A DNA stretch of 64,000 nucleotides from Diploptera punctata (GCA_030220185.1 JASPKZ010001235.1:672501-736500); one strand, 5' to 3'. Shown: positions 9,613-21,104, counted from the stretch's first letter. A program made the numbers and translations. The notes: generated by a model not told the origin, from the letters alone.

Positions 9613-10290
9613 TATCCCTAAATATAGTGAATACATTTATAAACGTATTAATGCAGAAATTTAATTTTTATCATTTATAGGTTCGTAGTTATGATGATCT
9701 AAAATTATCGTAAATATGATAAACTAAAACGTTTACTAACTAATATTTCTGAAACAGTAAACAGCAAAAATTTGTTTCAAACATATTTATATAGGTGATA
9801 TCATGTAGTTTAAGGGTGTTATTTTTATAATTAGGATATTTTTATTTTCGGTGTCAATTTTCTGTTTTATGGCGGTTTACTGCAGTACATATCAAAAAAT
9901 GAAAACGGAAAAAATACAGGAAACTATTCACGTAATAAGGGTTAATTTACAGCAATTACCCTTTTGGAGAGTTGAATAGTTCAGACAATATAAATGTTTT
10001 TATTCTATTTTCGTAAAAAACTCGCCGGTCCAAGGCGCAGCAGATTCATTTCACGACCAAGGTCGCGCGCGTACTTTATTGAAAGAGCTTCATCAGTGAC
10101 TTTTTCAACTGCCATTAAATCGAACAGATTATTATATGTTCTGCTTAATGTAACAGTACCGTAAATTTATAAAAGTGGCGATATTTTAATTCTTACGCAG
10201 TAGATATTTTATTTATCAAATTTTATTGCTGAAGTGAGAAGTAAAGAGCTCTGTTACTTACGTTTACTGTGAATTATTAAACAAATTATT
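9613..10290. other. No recognisable feature
   Basis: AT-rich, apart from a GC-rich patch at 10020-10075 (GGTCGCGCGCG). No frame or repeat identified. Confidence 0.45.
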
Positions 10291-10292
10291 TA

Positions 10293-10712
10293 TAACTAAC
10301 TCACTCACTGGCTCTGTGGAACCTGTAGGTTCATGGCAGCGCGGACATAAGCTCTCCATACATCCCATCCCGAGCTAACGTTTTCCAATTATCCCCTATA
10401 TAATCAATTTCCCTCAAATCATGTATAATGTTATTCTCCCACCTCATTCTTAGTCTTCCAACTGGGCGTTTTCCCTCCGGTTTTCCTACCAGAAATTTCC
10501 AAGCATCTCTTTCATCTTCCATACGTACCACATTTCCTGCCCATCGCAGCCTACGAGACTGTTTTTATTATATCTGGCTTGCTATACAGATCATGTAGCT
10601 CACTATTATGTAGTTTTTCTCCATTCACCTGTCTGTTCATCTCTTTTTGATCCAAAAATTTTCCTAAAAACTTTATTCTCAAATACTCGTAATCTTCTGC
10701 CTTTTTTAAAAC
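10293..10712 (-). mobile_element. RTE-1 LINE 3' fragment
   Basis: Reverse-strand copy covering the last ~130 codons of the RTE-1 protein. The reverse frame 10331-10531 reads ERDAWKFLVGKPEGKRPVG and RLRMRWENNIIHDLREIDY. Diverged, with stops. Confidence 0.8.
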
Positions 10713-11860
10713 AAATTATTTATTTTGTTACAATTTTTTTATTAAAGTTTAAATGTAATAGTGCATAATAAAAACTCTTTAATCATTAATTGAATAAACT
10801 GGTATACATTTTTATTATGTTTATAATTACTAATTTCAGTCTTAAAATAACTTTTTATTCAGTGTATTTTATTGTACCCTGAAAACTTTGACGAAATAGT
10901 ATTGTTTTAAGATATCACTTCCAAATAAAACCGAATGTTTTAATACTCGTACCACTTCCTACCAAACAATAATAATGCAATGTCAGCAAGTCTTCCTTAA
11001 ACATCTGTTTTACATAAACAATTCTCAAGTTCAGACAGTTGATTTACATCAGTATGTTTAGTGCATCTCGTCATTTTAAGTGTCACAGTCAAATTTAAAA
11101 TATCTTATTGTTTTTAACTCACAAGTTTGCAGATCTACAAAGACTGAATGGTGTGTTAGAAGTTAAATATAATTTTAATTATGCATATATTAGTATACAA
11201 TAGTTATTAACAATATTATGTGTTAATATATAATTTTACAATTTCTTAAATGTTTCTGGAATGAGAGAATAATCGTAGAGGTATACATTTTGTGTTATAA
11301 AAGGAGAATAATGGGAAGTTTAGACATTAAATTAAACACTATAACAATAATTTACCTTATAATAAAAGCTAATATTATCGTGCATTTTAATATCATCTTA
11401 GATATTTCATGAGTAGGGGATGCAAGATCAGTAAGTGATACCAAGCCAATAAAATATATTTATACCTCTTAAATATTACTTGTAACAGCATGGAAATTGT
11501 TATAAATTATTATCGATAACTTAACATTACTTACCATATTCAACATCAGACATTGGCGTAGGGTACAAGTACAAAATATTACAACACATTACAAAACTAC
11601 TCTCTAGAAAATATTTTTAACAGGCCTACCAGCTTGAATTCGTAGGTGTTTAGTAATTTAAATTAAACTATACATTAGCCAAAATCAGCACAAAATTAAC
11701 CGCCTACTGAATATATCAATAAAGATTGTTATATTTAATGACGTTCATTATGTAGCAATTTATTTCAAGCACGAGGTTCTCCTACGTACCATAAATTTAC
11801 GACACGGGACTCACGGATTTCCTTCCTTCTGGAGAAAGCTACATTCAGAATTGCTACGCC
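10713..11860. other. AT-rich desert
   Basis: About 1.15 kb of AT-rich sequence with no frame above background and no match to repeats elsewhere in the window. Confidence 0.5.
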
Positions 11861-11861
11861 T

Positions 11862-11945
11862 TTAAAATATAATTGATTCCTATCGAGTTTGAACCCGCGA
11901 ACCTCGGAATCGGAGGCGTGCAGAGTAACCACTTGTCCACGATGA
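11862..11945 (-). mobile_element. SINE-A head fragment
   Basis: Reverse-strand box B (complement of GTTTGAACCCGCG) and box A (complement of AACCACTTGTCCACG), followed by a short GAT run. Only the tRNA-like head is left. Confidence 0.6.
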
Positions 11946-12585
11946 TGATGATGATGATGTAATAATTGTAATAATGATAATAAAAATAATGTAATGATGA
12001 TAATAACAATAAAAAATATTTGTAAGTGCGCAAAGGATTATTACTAAGTAGCTCCGTCATTGTTTGTACGAGCGAGCGATCTCCACTCACGCGAAAGGTA
12101 TTGCGGGCAGTCTACACATAGGAGATTTTAGGAAAAATAATTATTTTTGGTAGTTTCCTTTCAAGACTCCACTTTAATACTAATTACAAAAAATTAACTG
12201 GTGTTCAGGTAATAATGTGGCATTTTTTGATTTTATAAAATTTTTGGTGAGGAAGGTCAATTGCGTATTAATTGCATTTACGCCCTTCAGAAAAACGTAA
12301 ATACTAACATACTAATTTTCAAGCGATAGAGCTTGAAATCATCTATAATGTGACTATCTTTTCAATTTGAGGGAATAGCCATACTTCGAGAAATGTATTT
12401 TATAAAAGAGACTATTTAAAACAGTACGATAATTTGACAGCTCTATTACTCTTTAATTACACCAAGCACAGACTTGAAATTCGGTTCAGATATTCAGTAT
12501 ATCATAAAGTTTCACTGTAAAAAAAATTGTAAACTTTTAAAGGTGTGAGTTCAATTTTCACAATTTTTTTGCCGATTTCGTATGG
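11946..12585. other. No recognisable feature
   Basis: AT-rich, with short ATG/ATA runs at 11940-12015. No gene seen. Confidence 0.45.
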
Positions 12586-12663
12586 AATGTCCCGCATAGG
12601 GAGGATAAAAACACGGTCTTTTACGTAACCCCACAGATAAAAATCACATGGTGCTCGATCTGT
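12586..12663 (-). mobile_element. MLE-2 transposase scrap
   Basis: The reverse strand encodes CDFYLWGYVKDRVF, matching the third catalytic region of the mariner-like family at 18680-18760. Flanks are unrelated. Confidence 0.65.
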
Positions 12664-13480
12664 TTTTTTATTTCGGTTTCAATTAATGGATTTAACCGAT
12701 TATTGTTGGACTATCAAGAGGCAAAATACAGCTATAGAGATTGTATAGGTATTGTCGGCTCTGTCATTTTGTTTCCAGGCGGCATCAAAACAACTGTTTC
12801 CCTCTGGTTTAAAAAATACATTGTTACGGGGAGTTCTTGTTAATGGCTTCTAAGACGCCGCTCCAATCACCAAAAACTGAAAACAGTTCTCTACCAATAA
12901 TGTCTTCGCATTTTTAAATGACGTTTCCATGTCTAACTCCATGTGGATATAATAACACTGCTCAACATGATTTTTGTCTCATGAGTACCAATAGTTGTAC
13001 TTAATACAGTTTTCTATCGTGTTTTCAAATATGTATTCGGAATTTCTCCATCACCCACAGTTTTTTATTTCAATTCCAATTAATGGATTTAAATAATTAT
13101 TTTTAATAAACGTTTTTTCGTCCATTTGTCCATTGTAAAATAAAACCAAATGTGCTAACTCAGGATATTTCAGCTATGGAAAAGAGATATCAAGGCAAAT
13201 TGAATCCTAATATGCTGGCCGATTATTATTGGATCATCAAGAGGCGAAATAAGCAAAAAATCGTAATTTCTGACTTTCTAGGTAAGTCCCGAATGTTCGA
13301 ATATTGTGTAGTTACGAATGTAGAAAATATTAAAGTGTGTGAAATTATAAATTCCTGTCTCTCGGAAACCTTGCGTGATGGAGAAAAACCGATATCTTAT
13401 TTGAATTCAGGAGAACAAATACTATCAGAATCACATATTTTTCTTTCTGAGACAAAACGAAGTTTCTTTTCTGCAGCTCA
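12664..13480 (+). repeat. Repeat M, copy 3 (with a deleted fragment ahead)
   Basis: 12666-12740 is a deletion derivative (TTTCAATTAATGGATTTA joined to CCGATTATTGTTGGACTATC). 12951-13480 is a nearly full M copy. About 210 bp between them is unassigned. Confidence 0.65.
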
Positions 13481-13538
13481 GTGTAATTCATTATTATATC
13501 TACTGCACCATTTGCCATTTTCATTTATCCGTCCATAG
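13152..13538 (+). pseudogene. Decayed SDEHGE-family peptide within repeat M
   Basis: Frame of 128 codons beginning QDISAMEKRYQGK, NPNMLADYYWIIKRR. The 11-base block GATGCTCCACA, present at 2349 in copy 1, is missing, which shifts the frame and reads through the usual stop. Downstream residues are therefore probably meaningless. The upstream LDFFPEN...HF segment is replaced by non-coding sequence, as in copy 4. Function unknown. Confidence 0.5.
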
Positions 13539-13724
13539 ATTTTTCATAGAATTTTTCTTTCAAATGCCTTCAATTTATTTTAATCAATTTTTGTTAATGG
13601 CAAAGTATCACTTCCATACAGGATAATAGGAGAGTTTTGCATATTTTGGAATTAGTTTGAAGGCTAAGATATCGACTGCTTATTATTTTTTATTCCATAA
13701 TAACATCTATTTCCCAGAAATAGT

Positions 13725-14340
13725 CATCATCATCATCATCGAACTTTACGGATTAGGTCTTTGCTTGTTCCGATCTCGCATCTGTTCAGCCCAACGCTTT
13801 CTTGGTCTTCCTACTGATCTTCGTCCTATAGGATTATACATCAGTGCCATCTTTGGTATCCTATCATCTATCATTCTTTGCAGATGCTCTACCCAATTGT
13901 TCCTGAGTTCTTGCATTTGTTGAGTAAGTGGTTATACTTTTATTTCCTCTCTAATATTCGCATTTATGATATGTTCTTCTCTTGTACAACCTTTCACAGC
14001 CCGTAGGAAGCTCATTTCCGCTGCCTGAATTTTATTTATTTTTATTTTTTTATTTTTCCTTCAACTCAGACCTCACTTCCATACATCGCCACTGGTAGTA
14101 CCATCGTTGAGTAAAATCTTAGCTGCGTATCTTTTCTTACTTTGTTCCTCAGTGTTCGTCTGATCGTTCCACAAATAAATATGTTGAAATTTCTGCATTT
14201 CCTTCCTTATTTATATCTTGTTCTTCTTCATAAGTTATATCACAGCCCAAATACTGGAAGTGTGTAACCTATTCCAACATTAATTTCAGTACTTATTTTA
14301 TTGTCTGTCTATATCACAGACCGCAGTAATAGGGCTTTAT
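13725..14340 (-). mobile_element. LINE C-terminal fragment
   Basis: A CAT repeat (13729-13740) marks the 3' tail of a reverse-strand LINE. The reverse strand contains GRPRKRWAEQMRDR-like coding at 13760-13810 and continues to the conserved position of SEV (13990-14100). Interrupted by stops and an ATTT-rich run at 14030-14055. Confidence 0.6.
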
Positions 14341-14789
14341 TTTGTCTCATCCCTTAACGTGGAATTACATCGAGTGTAGGGTTTCCATGTATTCAAATTA
14401 ACGGCGAGAACTAAACAGATGAAATATGTACTTGTTAGAAGCCAGTCACTACTCTGTATTGGCACTGTTTCATGGCAATTTATCTTATGACTGACTTGAG
14501 CTGTAAGTTTCTTCTGGTGCGGTGAACTCATGCTGATGATGTCATCGTTTGATGACGCAACGACCTTGGTGCATCTTCTATTATATACAACAGGAGTTAA
14601 TTAAAATTATTATTATTATTATTTTACAGATTGCCGTTTATGTATAAGGCATGTCTGCCAACGGGCATAGCAATAAATTATCTAGTTATATTTCATAAAA
14701 GAAACAAATCTACAAGGGGATTTTATTACAGATAAAAGGGATTTGTGTCTAGGGTACAGCACATACACAAGTAATTGATTCTACTGTCT
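14341..14789. other. Unassigned, with an ATT run at 14607-14626
   Basis: No gene or known repeat recognised. Confidence 0.4.
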
Positions 14790-14885
14790 TCAGGATTCAG
14801 GCTTAGGCGTTAACCACAAGTTTCACAATGTTTAATGTCAGGATTCAGGCTTAGGCGTTAACCACAAGTTTCACAATGTTTAATG
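14790..14885 (+). repeat. Perfect 48-bp tandem duplication
   Basis: Unit TCAGGATTCAGGCTTAGGCG...TTTAATG occurs at 14790-14837 and 14838-14885 with no difference seen. Confidence 0.9.
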
Positions 14886-15039
14886 ACATAGTTTAACAGA
14901 AGCAGTTCAGCCGGATGTCGTTCTGTGAATACAGACACTTTTTATTTCCTAAGTTCCGATAAATGCTATATAATGTGTCCATATGTTATCAAATCTAGGA
15001 ATTCTATGTTTCAAACTCAGGGGGAAAAAACAGTGAGAA

Positions 15040-15757
15040 GTAAGGTTTACCCCGACTATTTAACTCACGCCCCAAATGGGAGTCAATGACCAATCACGTT
15101 CAAATGATTTTTTATTTACAACTAATCACAATCGTGTTTCGCCTAAAATTTACCAACTAAAGTTTATCATAATAGAGAAAGCACCTCCTTTTTAACATTC
15201 AGAATAGGCCATAGCATTACTTTGCAGTGACTGACTCTCTAAGAAATGGGGCTACCAGATTGTATATATAGTGCATGAATGTCAACAGAAAGCGCATGCG
15301 ATAGATAATATAAAACATTTGTAACAATTGATTATACCACAAAAAAACTGTTCGCACTTTCTTAAACGAATTATTTTGCAGGAAATGACGTTGCAGAAAA
15401 ATACAATTGACATATTTACATTATAGGACATCAAATTAATTAATATCTATAACGTTGGTTATAAATTTTTCCACTAGAGTGCATTCTTACAATATTGCGA
15501 TCCTTTGGCAATAAATAATATTATGATTTGGTTGCAGTGATGAACAAAGGAAGGAAATGAAGCGTACCAATCGTTTCTCATTTGTTTTCAAACATCGCCG
15601 TTTACATTAAATATATACATATTTTAAAATAACTATAGTAAATAATGATTTGTGAGTAAACAGCTTAATTTTATTCGTTAAATAGTCCTAACAAATGCCA
15701 CTCTTGATTTTCGAATTCTCTAGATAAATTGGAAATCACTCGTGGCATTACTTATGA
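15040..15757 (-). repeat. Repeat R, copy 2
   Basis: Reverse-strand copy of 1238-1905. The end hairpin is compact here (about 15694-15749): AATGCCACTCTTGATTTTC against GAAATCACTCGTGGCATT. It directly abuts a LINE. Confidence 0.65.
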
Positions 15758-16484
15758 TAATCTCATACTGGAACATGCCAGTTCCTTCAAATATTTAGGT
15801 TACACACAAATTCCTTATATCGACGTCGTTAAAAACTTGGGACTTTACTTAGATTCTAATTTAAATTGGCATGTGCAAGTAAAACAAAACATCTAAAAAG
15901 ATCTTCTCCATAATGCATTGCCTAAAGCGTCTGAAAAATTTTCTTCCTACAACTCTTAAAAGAATTTTAATTCAAACCTTAGTGATGCCGCATTTTGACT
16001 ATTGTGACGTTCTACTAACTGACATAAGTGACGGATTGTCGGACAAACTGCAGCGTGTCCATAATATGTGTATCAGATTCATATTTAATGTTCAAAAATA
16101 CGATCACATTTCTCCATTATTCCACGAATTGTCATGGCTACATCTAAAAGAGAGAAGAAAATCGCACTGTCTAATTCTCTTATTTAAGATCCTATATACC
16201 TCGATTCCCAATTATTTATCATCTCGTTTCCAGTATCTATCCTCAAACCATAACTTAAACACAAAATCACAACATAGTCTCTTACTTAATATACCGCAAC
16301 ATAGGACATCACATCAGTCCATGTCATATACCATCTTCACTTCTCGCAACTGGAATTCCCTACCAAAAGAAATAAGGGGCTGCCGGACATTGGCAACTTT
16401 TAAAAGAAATCTAAATTTATATTTGCTCTAATCTCATTACCCAGTGTAAGGTATATATATAAATTGGTGTTTCTCGTATAATTT

Positions 16485-16519
<35 letters not shown>

Positions 16520-16751
16520 TATTATTATAATAAGTATTATCATTATTATATTATTATCGTAAATAATATTATTGTTATTTTCGTATAAAATGTTGTTTGT
16601 ACATGAAATTTACATTGCTACATTTAATGTATATTTAACTGTTTATAATTAGTATAGTGTATATCTATATTTGTCAAATATTTATTTGTATTTGTGCTGG
16701 TTGAGTGGAAGAGAAGGCCTTACGGACTTAACTCTGCCAGAATAAATAAAA

Positions 16752-16790
<39 letters not shown>
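15758..16790 (+). mobile_element. LINE-3 (CR1/L2-like), 5'-truncated with ATT tail
   Basis: Starts in the post-RT region (NLGLYLDSNLNWHVQVKQN at about 15833-15890). It continues through the C-terminal frame at 15913-16431 and a 3' UTR, and ends GCTGGTTGAGTGGAAGAGAA...AATAAATAAAAC followed by (ATT)n to 16788. The 3' end is shared with 25435-25505 and, reversed, with 17690-17780. Confidence 0.8.
15913..16431 (+). pseudogene. LINE-3 reverse transcriptase C-terminal domain
   Basis: 172-codon frame. It has LIQTLVMPHFDYCDVL, then QRVHNMCIRFIFNV, YDHISPLFHELSWLHLKERR, and near the end NWNSLPKEIR and TFKRNLNLYLL. This order (palm/thumb to C-terminal helices, no RNase H) is typical of CR1/L2-type LINE ORF2 proteins. 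The catalytic reverse transcriptase core lies upstream and is missing, and a stop (TAA near 15891) separates the visible upstream coding. Not functional. Clade assignment is from memory. Confidence 0.75.
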
Positions 16791-16844
16791 ATTATCTGAA
16801 ATAATGTGATATTTCTAATAAACTTCCTCTTCATCCAACCAAGT

Positions 16845-17240
16845 ATTAGGCCTATAGACCTGTTAGGATCTCACTGATGAAATTTGTATCTAGCGTTTCC
16901 TTGGGCGGCCCAGAGATCTCTTCCCTGTTGGGTAATAACCAAGCATGGTTTTGGGAATTCTACCAGAACTCAGTCGTCGCAAATGATTCATCCAGTTGTT
17001 CTGGTATCTATGTATGTATTCAATGACCGGTACTAAACATAGTTCCTTCAAAATACCTTCATTGCGTTTGTGATCCCATTTGGTATATCCTGCTGTATAT
17101 CTCATGAATCTAATAAACTGCAAACTTAATGGGCCATGGAGAATCATCAAGCAAGTTTTTCCAGTTACAAAAGTTTGTCCATCATTAAGATGTTTAAAAA
17201 CGAATAATATGAACATTAAAAGAAGCACTACTGGCTTTAT
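16845..17240 (-). mobile_element. LINE-4 3' fragment
   Basis: The reverse frame 16890-17228 carries MRYTAGYTKWDHKRNEGILK, YQNNWMNHLRRLSSGRIP and TGKRSLGRPRKR, matching the LINE-4 C-terminus at 22191-22565. Internal codons upstream are diverged. Confidence 0.75.
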
Positions 17241-17377
17241 AAGTAATGTTTAAATTCCCAATAAAAAGTCTTCTTAATAAAGGAGCCGCCATTTGCAAAA
17301 ATCGTAGCAACGGTTCGTAGCATTTGGGGTTAGGGAATTAACTATGCATAAGAGAAAAATACGCGTTTTGATTGGAG

Positions 17378-17450
17378 GCCTAGGTAGCTCACTAGGAAAA
17401 GCATTGACATAGAGAGTCAAAGGTCCTGGGTTCAAACCCCAGTCTAGACG
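17378..17450 (+). tRNA. tRNA-like gene or relic, anticodon AGA, no long variable arm
   Basis: 73 nt with acceptor pairing at 6 of 7 positions (GCCTAGG with TCTAGAC), anticodon stem TTGAC/GTCAA around ATAGAGA, and a perfect T-arm CTGGG/CCCAG around TTCAAAC. AGA would be serine, but serine tRNAs have a long variable arm and this has only AGGTC. Probably a SINE head or a mutated tRNA pseudogene. No second copy is seen in the window. Confidence 0.4.
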
Positions 17451-17689
17451 TATATTTTTCTTTTCAAATATAATTTGTCCATCAAAAAGTTAAAAAAAAC
17501 ATACAAGACTTATATTATATAAATTTTTGCAATGTTCAGAAATCAGTTATGGCAGCAAAGTTTGGACCTTTGGACACCTAGAAGAACGATTGTTGACAGC
17601 TGTAGAAATCAGATATCTACCAAAAAAATCGAGCTATAATGTTTTGATTGATAAGAGAGTTTCTAACATTGCAGATGAATTAAATAATA

Positions 17690-18008
17690 TTATTTTATTT
17701 TAGCTGGCTGACTTAAGGCCATAAGGTCTTCCGTTCCACTCAACCAGCGAATAATAAAATTATACAAAGAAAACATAGTTATTGCAATTTTTAAGTATTA
17801 TTAAAGTACAGACTAAACAAAAGGCAATGGTGATGTGATCTAATACTAGCTAATACTAACAAATACATGGAATATAATAAAATTAAAATAATGTAAAATA
17901 AAATAAAGCAAGTAGAGCTTCCTAGATGATTATTTACAAAATGCTGAATATATTTGTTATTCAGTTAACGTTTTCATTGTGTCGAACTTATGATATCAGT
18001 TATCAATT
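17690..18008 (-). mobile_element. LINE-3 3' UTR fragment
   Basis: Reverse copy of the 3' end at about 25180-25500, sharing CTAATACTAGCTAATACTAA-like sequence, CCTAGATGATTATTTACAAA and the terminal CACTCAACCAGCGAATAATA. No coding sequence remains. Confidence 0.75.
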
Positions 18009-18029
18009 ATATTATCAATTATAGATACA

Positions 18030-18430
18030 TACGTAGTGTTCTGCCCAAGAGCAGGTATTTCACTGCAAACTCAGCATTCTCCACTCTTTCCTTAACTCAG
18101 CTTTCCTTTTTGTATCCACATACAAACCATTTATTATAATATTGTCTATCATCTGATGTATTTTTCTGCCTCTAATCTTCTTTTCGTTGACCACTTCTTC
18201 TAGAACATCAGTCAGCAGGCAGTTTCTTCTTAGCCAGTGGCCAATCCAATTTCTTTTCCTCTTTTTTATGAGTTCCACCGTTGTTCTTCCTTCACGCACT
18301 CTGTCTAGCACATCTTTATCTTTTATTTTGTCTGTCAATTTTATACGCTCCATCCTTCTCCATATCCACATCTCAAAAGCTTCCAGTCGTCCTCATTCCG
18401 TCGTAATGTCCAAGTCTCTGCACAAAATAA
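18030..18430 (-). mobile_element. LINE C-terminal fragment
   Basis: The reverse frame 18060-18371 (103 codons) reads RMERIKLTDKIKDKDVLD, TTVELIKKRKRNWIGHWLRR, NCLLTDVLEEVV and ends KEWRMLSLQ. The WIGHWLRR position equals LRWAGHVARM of RTE-1, so it is a LINE C-terminus of another family. A second copy is at 8145-8445. Confidence 0.75.
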
Positions 18431-18622
18431 TAATAATAATAAGAAGAAGAAGAATATGCGGGGCTATTCAGAAAGAAGTAACAGACTTAGAGCATTTATT
18501 TCTTCCAAACTTAAAAAAATAGAAACACAATTCCAACGTTCCTAGAAAGAGAAAAATTTGAATTTCCGATCACGGCCGCATGTTGCTTGAAGTTGCGATC
18601 ACAGTCGCATTAATGATGTAGG

Positions 18623-18895
18623 ATGGGAATAGGAGGAGCAGAAGATCAACTTTATCGCCGGTGGCCTCCCAGGTCACCAGACCTAACACCATGTGATTTT
18701 TTATCTGTGGGGATACGTAAAAGACGTGTTTTTATCCGCCCTATGCCTGACACTCTTGAAAATCTACCACATCGAATTGTTGAAGCTGTGAATTCGATAA
18801 CTAGAGACCAGCTGATTCGTGTGTGTCAAGAAATGAGCCATCGTTTTGATATTTGTCGTGTAACACATGGTGCTCATATTGAATGCATAAAATAG
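18623..18895 (+). pseudogene. Mariner-like transposase, C-terminal remnant
   Basis: 90-codon frame ending at TAG. RWPPRSPDLTPCDF carries the third acidic catalytic region, followed by LPHRIVEAVNSITRDQLIRV and THGAHIECIK. An extra base in the T run turned FLWGYVK into FLSVGIRK-like residues but the frame was kept. The DNA-binding domain and the first two catalytic residues are absent. Two more fragments of this family (9289-9612 and 12586-12663) lie in the window. Confidence 0.75.
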
Positions 18896-18941
18896 TGAAA
18901 TTTGAACTTTTCTCTTTCCAGGAACTGTGTTTTTATTTTTT

Positions 18942-19228
18942 GTAGTCCTCAGACCAATAGCAGGATATCAAAGAACAGACAAAAAACACAACACAGAAAT
19001 AAGACAACAACTAAAACTAGAGGAATTAAACACAACAATAGTGAAATACAGAACAAACTGGAGAGAACACTTGGCAAGGATGACTGAGAATAGAATACCA
19101 AAAGCAGCATACAGCTATTCACCACGAGGAAGAAGAAGTTTGGGAAGACCAAAGAAAATATGGAAAGAGCAGCAATTTGGAGCCGGATCAGGCTAGTAAA
19201 TAAGACAACTGTGAAGAAGAAGAAGTAG
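18942..19228 (+). mobile_element. LINE-4 3' end nested in MLE-2
   Basis: Encodes YRTNWREHLARMTENRIPKA and SPRGRRSLGRPKKIW, then a tail GAAGAAGAAG. It interrupts GTTTTTATTTTTTGTAG|TTTGGAAGAAATAAATG of the host element, with a TAG-containing duplication at most. Confidence 0.75.
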
Positions 19229-19299
19229 TTTGGAAGAAATAAATGTTTGAATTCTGTTCTTTCTTTTTGAATAGCCCTGTATAATAGTAAAGATATCAG

Positions 19300-19515
19300 T
19301 TCCGGCCAACTAATGGTTGCAATGTTCGTCTCTGACTCCAAGGTTCCGAGGTTAAAATCCCATCGTGGTCGATGAATTTTTCAGGACTTAAATGTCCAGA
19401 ACAGGATTGCTTTGGAAGGAAACAAAAGCCGTGGGTCCAATGTCGTAAATTTATGAAAAACCTCAAGTCTGAAATAAGAGGTCTCTAAGGAAAATTTGTA
19501 GGGCCTTTCAAGCCC
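19300..19515 (+). mobile_element. SINE-A, diverged copy
   Basis: Head CCAACTAATGGTTGCAATG and degenerate box B GGTTAAAATCCC, then AAAGCCGTGGGTCC and AGTCTGAAATAAGAGG, in the family order. Confidence 0.6.
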
Positions 19516-19932
19516 AAATTTTAAATGAACTTAGCTGTTAAAGAGTGGAGTCAAATAAAATACAAACTTAATGTAGTGATTCTGCCGGACACGGTGCACA
19601 TGTTCAGATATTGTTGAAACACTTGTTTGGAAGCGCCCAACGTTACTTGCATATGTGACCCCAGAGTTCAAGGTCCATACAGCCTCACAAAACCAAACAA
19701 CCGACAGTTGTCTCATCATTTTTTAACGCCTCTTAGTTTTCATTCTGTATTTAAAAAAAAATACTATTCACATAGATTTTTATTGTATTTCGAAGGAATA
19801 TAGGTGTTGGGATCCTTCCCACGAAAATATTTTTCGAATATTTTTACAAATATAATTTCATCCTACTTTGTAGAATCCGAAAAAATGACTTTGACAAGAA
19901 TTGATACACAGTAGCCCAAGTATACATATATG
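19516..19932. other. No recognisable feature
   Basis: No gene or repeat identified. Confidence 0.4.
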
Positions 19933-20779
19933 TCCAGCGCTGTGGTCTCGAGGTAGCGTGCTACCTTGTCACGCAGAGGGCCCGGGTTCGATTCCCGATC
20001 GGGACAGGCTCCTGGATGAGGTTTTTTCGAGATTTTTCCTCACATGTAAGACAAATGTCAGGAAGATTAGGGCCCAACGGTCCCCGAAAATCATCCGGCC
20101 ATCATCATCCTTATCATTATCATAACTAAGGGGCGGATTCCTATGACATGTCATATTTTTACCAAAGCCTGTATTCTAAGCTTCAAGTAAGTAAAAACAT
20201 TTATATATGCCTTATTATTAAGATTAAGTGGTTTTGATTGGGTCTTAAAAGTCATATTTGTCACTTTTTCAGATCTTTGATCATACGTCTGCTTATTTCT
20301 ATGATAAAGTCATATTTTGGGTTTTTTAATAGCCTGGTCACCAGACGATTGCAAATAACCAACATTGTATCTGTATAAAAATCGTCAGTTTCACAGTTCA
20401 CTTGTTTCGAAGGTTTCTGCTGTTAACAGGTAGCAAATGTTTGCACTGGACAACAGAAGAAGATTTCCGTTTTCTTATGATACAATTGAAAATGTATATG
20501 AATGAACAATTAATATAATATGGGTAAAAAATTCATTCAATTATAAGCTCATATTTTTGTCTTTTTAGGTCATATTTAAACTTTTTTAGGTCATAAATGC
20601 TTGCATATTTTCCATTTTTTAGGTTATAGAAATCCGCCCGTTAATCATCATCATCCTTCACCGGTGTGGAAATAAACGGGAAGCTACCAGATCTATAATT
20701 AATTCCCTAGTAAAGCTGCAAAGCATAACATGCAAATGTTATGATTGCATTCAAAGACCTGCCCTCGGGCAGAATTACT
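19933..20779 (+). mobile_element. SINE-B, split by a MITE-like insertion
   Basis: Left half 19933-20129: head GCGCTGTGGTCTCGAGGTAG, box B GGGTTCGATTCCCG. Right half 20641-20779: CTTCACCGGTGTGGAA to CTGCCCTCGGGCAGAATTAC. The break falls in the CAT/ATC run. The 3' end runs into a TA repeat. Confidence 0.85.
20130..20640. mobile_element. MITE-like element inside SINE-B
   Basis: About 510 bp with imperfect terminal inverted repeats, GGGGCGGATTCCTATGAC and, complementing, CGGGCGGATTTCTATAAC. No coding capacity. It contains several copies of TTTTTAGGTCATA. The target duplication is not clear (possibly TAA). No second copy in the window. Confidence 0.7.
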
Positions 20780-20934
20780 ATATATATATAATTGAGAATT
20801 TTCCTCATCATTGAGTGTTTTCTCCAACCAATCTTAATAATTAACATAAGTTTTAAAAAAATACCTAAATGACTACGGACTTACAGACTATCAGTTTGCA
20901 ACAAATATTAACAAATTTCCCGTAATTAAAGTTT

Positions 20935-21085
20935 TCCATCGTTCTCTGTCCTGTGTGTCTTCATCCGTTACACCAAATTCTCTCATTGAATGTTGAATGT
21001 TATTCTTCCAGGTTGTTCTTGGTCTTCCTTTCTACTCCTTCTTTCAATATTCTATGTTTGGATGACCTCTGAAAGTCTTCCATCC
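20935..21085 (-). mobile_element. LINE C-terminal scrap
   Basis: The reverse strand encodes GRPRTTWKNNIQHSM and VTDEDTQDREKWKT-like residues, the usual end of RTE-like LINEs. Truncated on both sides. Confidence 0.55.
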
Positions 21086-21099
21086 TACATTTTATATAC

Positions 21100-21104
21100 A
21101 CACC

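Larger units (their letters stand above)
18464..19281 (+). mobile_element. Mariner-like element MLE-2, internally deleted, with a nested LINE
   Basis: Imperfect terminal inverted repeats: left GGGGCTATTCAGAAAGAAGT (18465), right ACTTTCTTTTTGAATAGCCC-like (complement of GGGCTATTCAAAAAGAAAG, ending about 19279). A shared block TTATTTCTTCCAAACT lies inside each end. The transposase is reduced to its last 90 codons. A LINE-4 3' end (18942-19228) sits in the 3' UTR. Confidence 0.8.

Noticed and set aside
18187..18522. Forward 111-residue frame rich in serine
   Set aside because: Shadow of the reverse-strand LINE C-terminus at 18060-18371.
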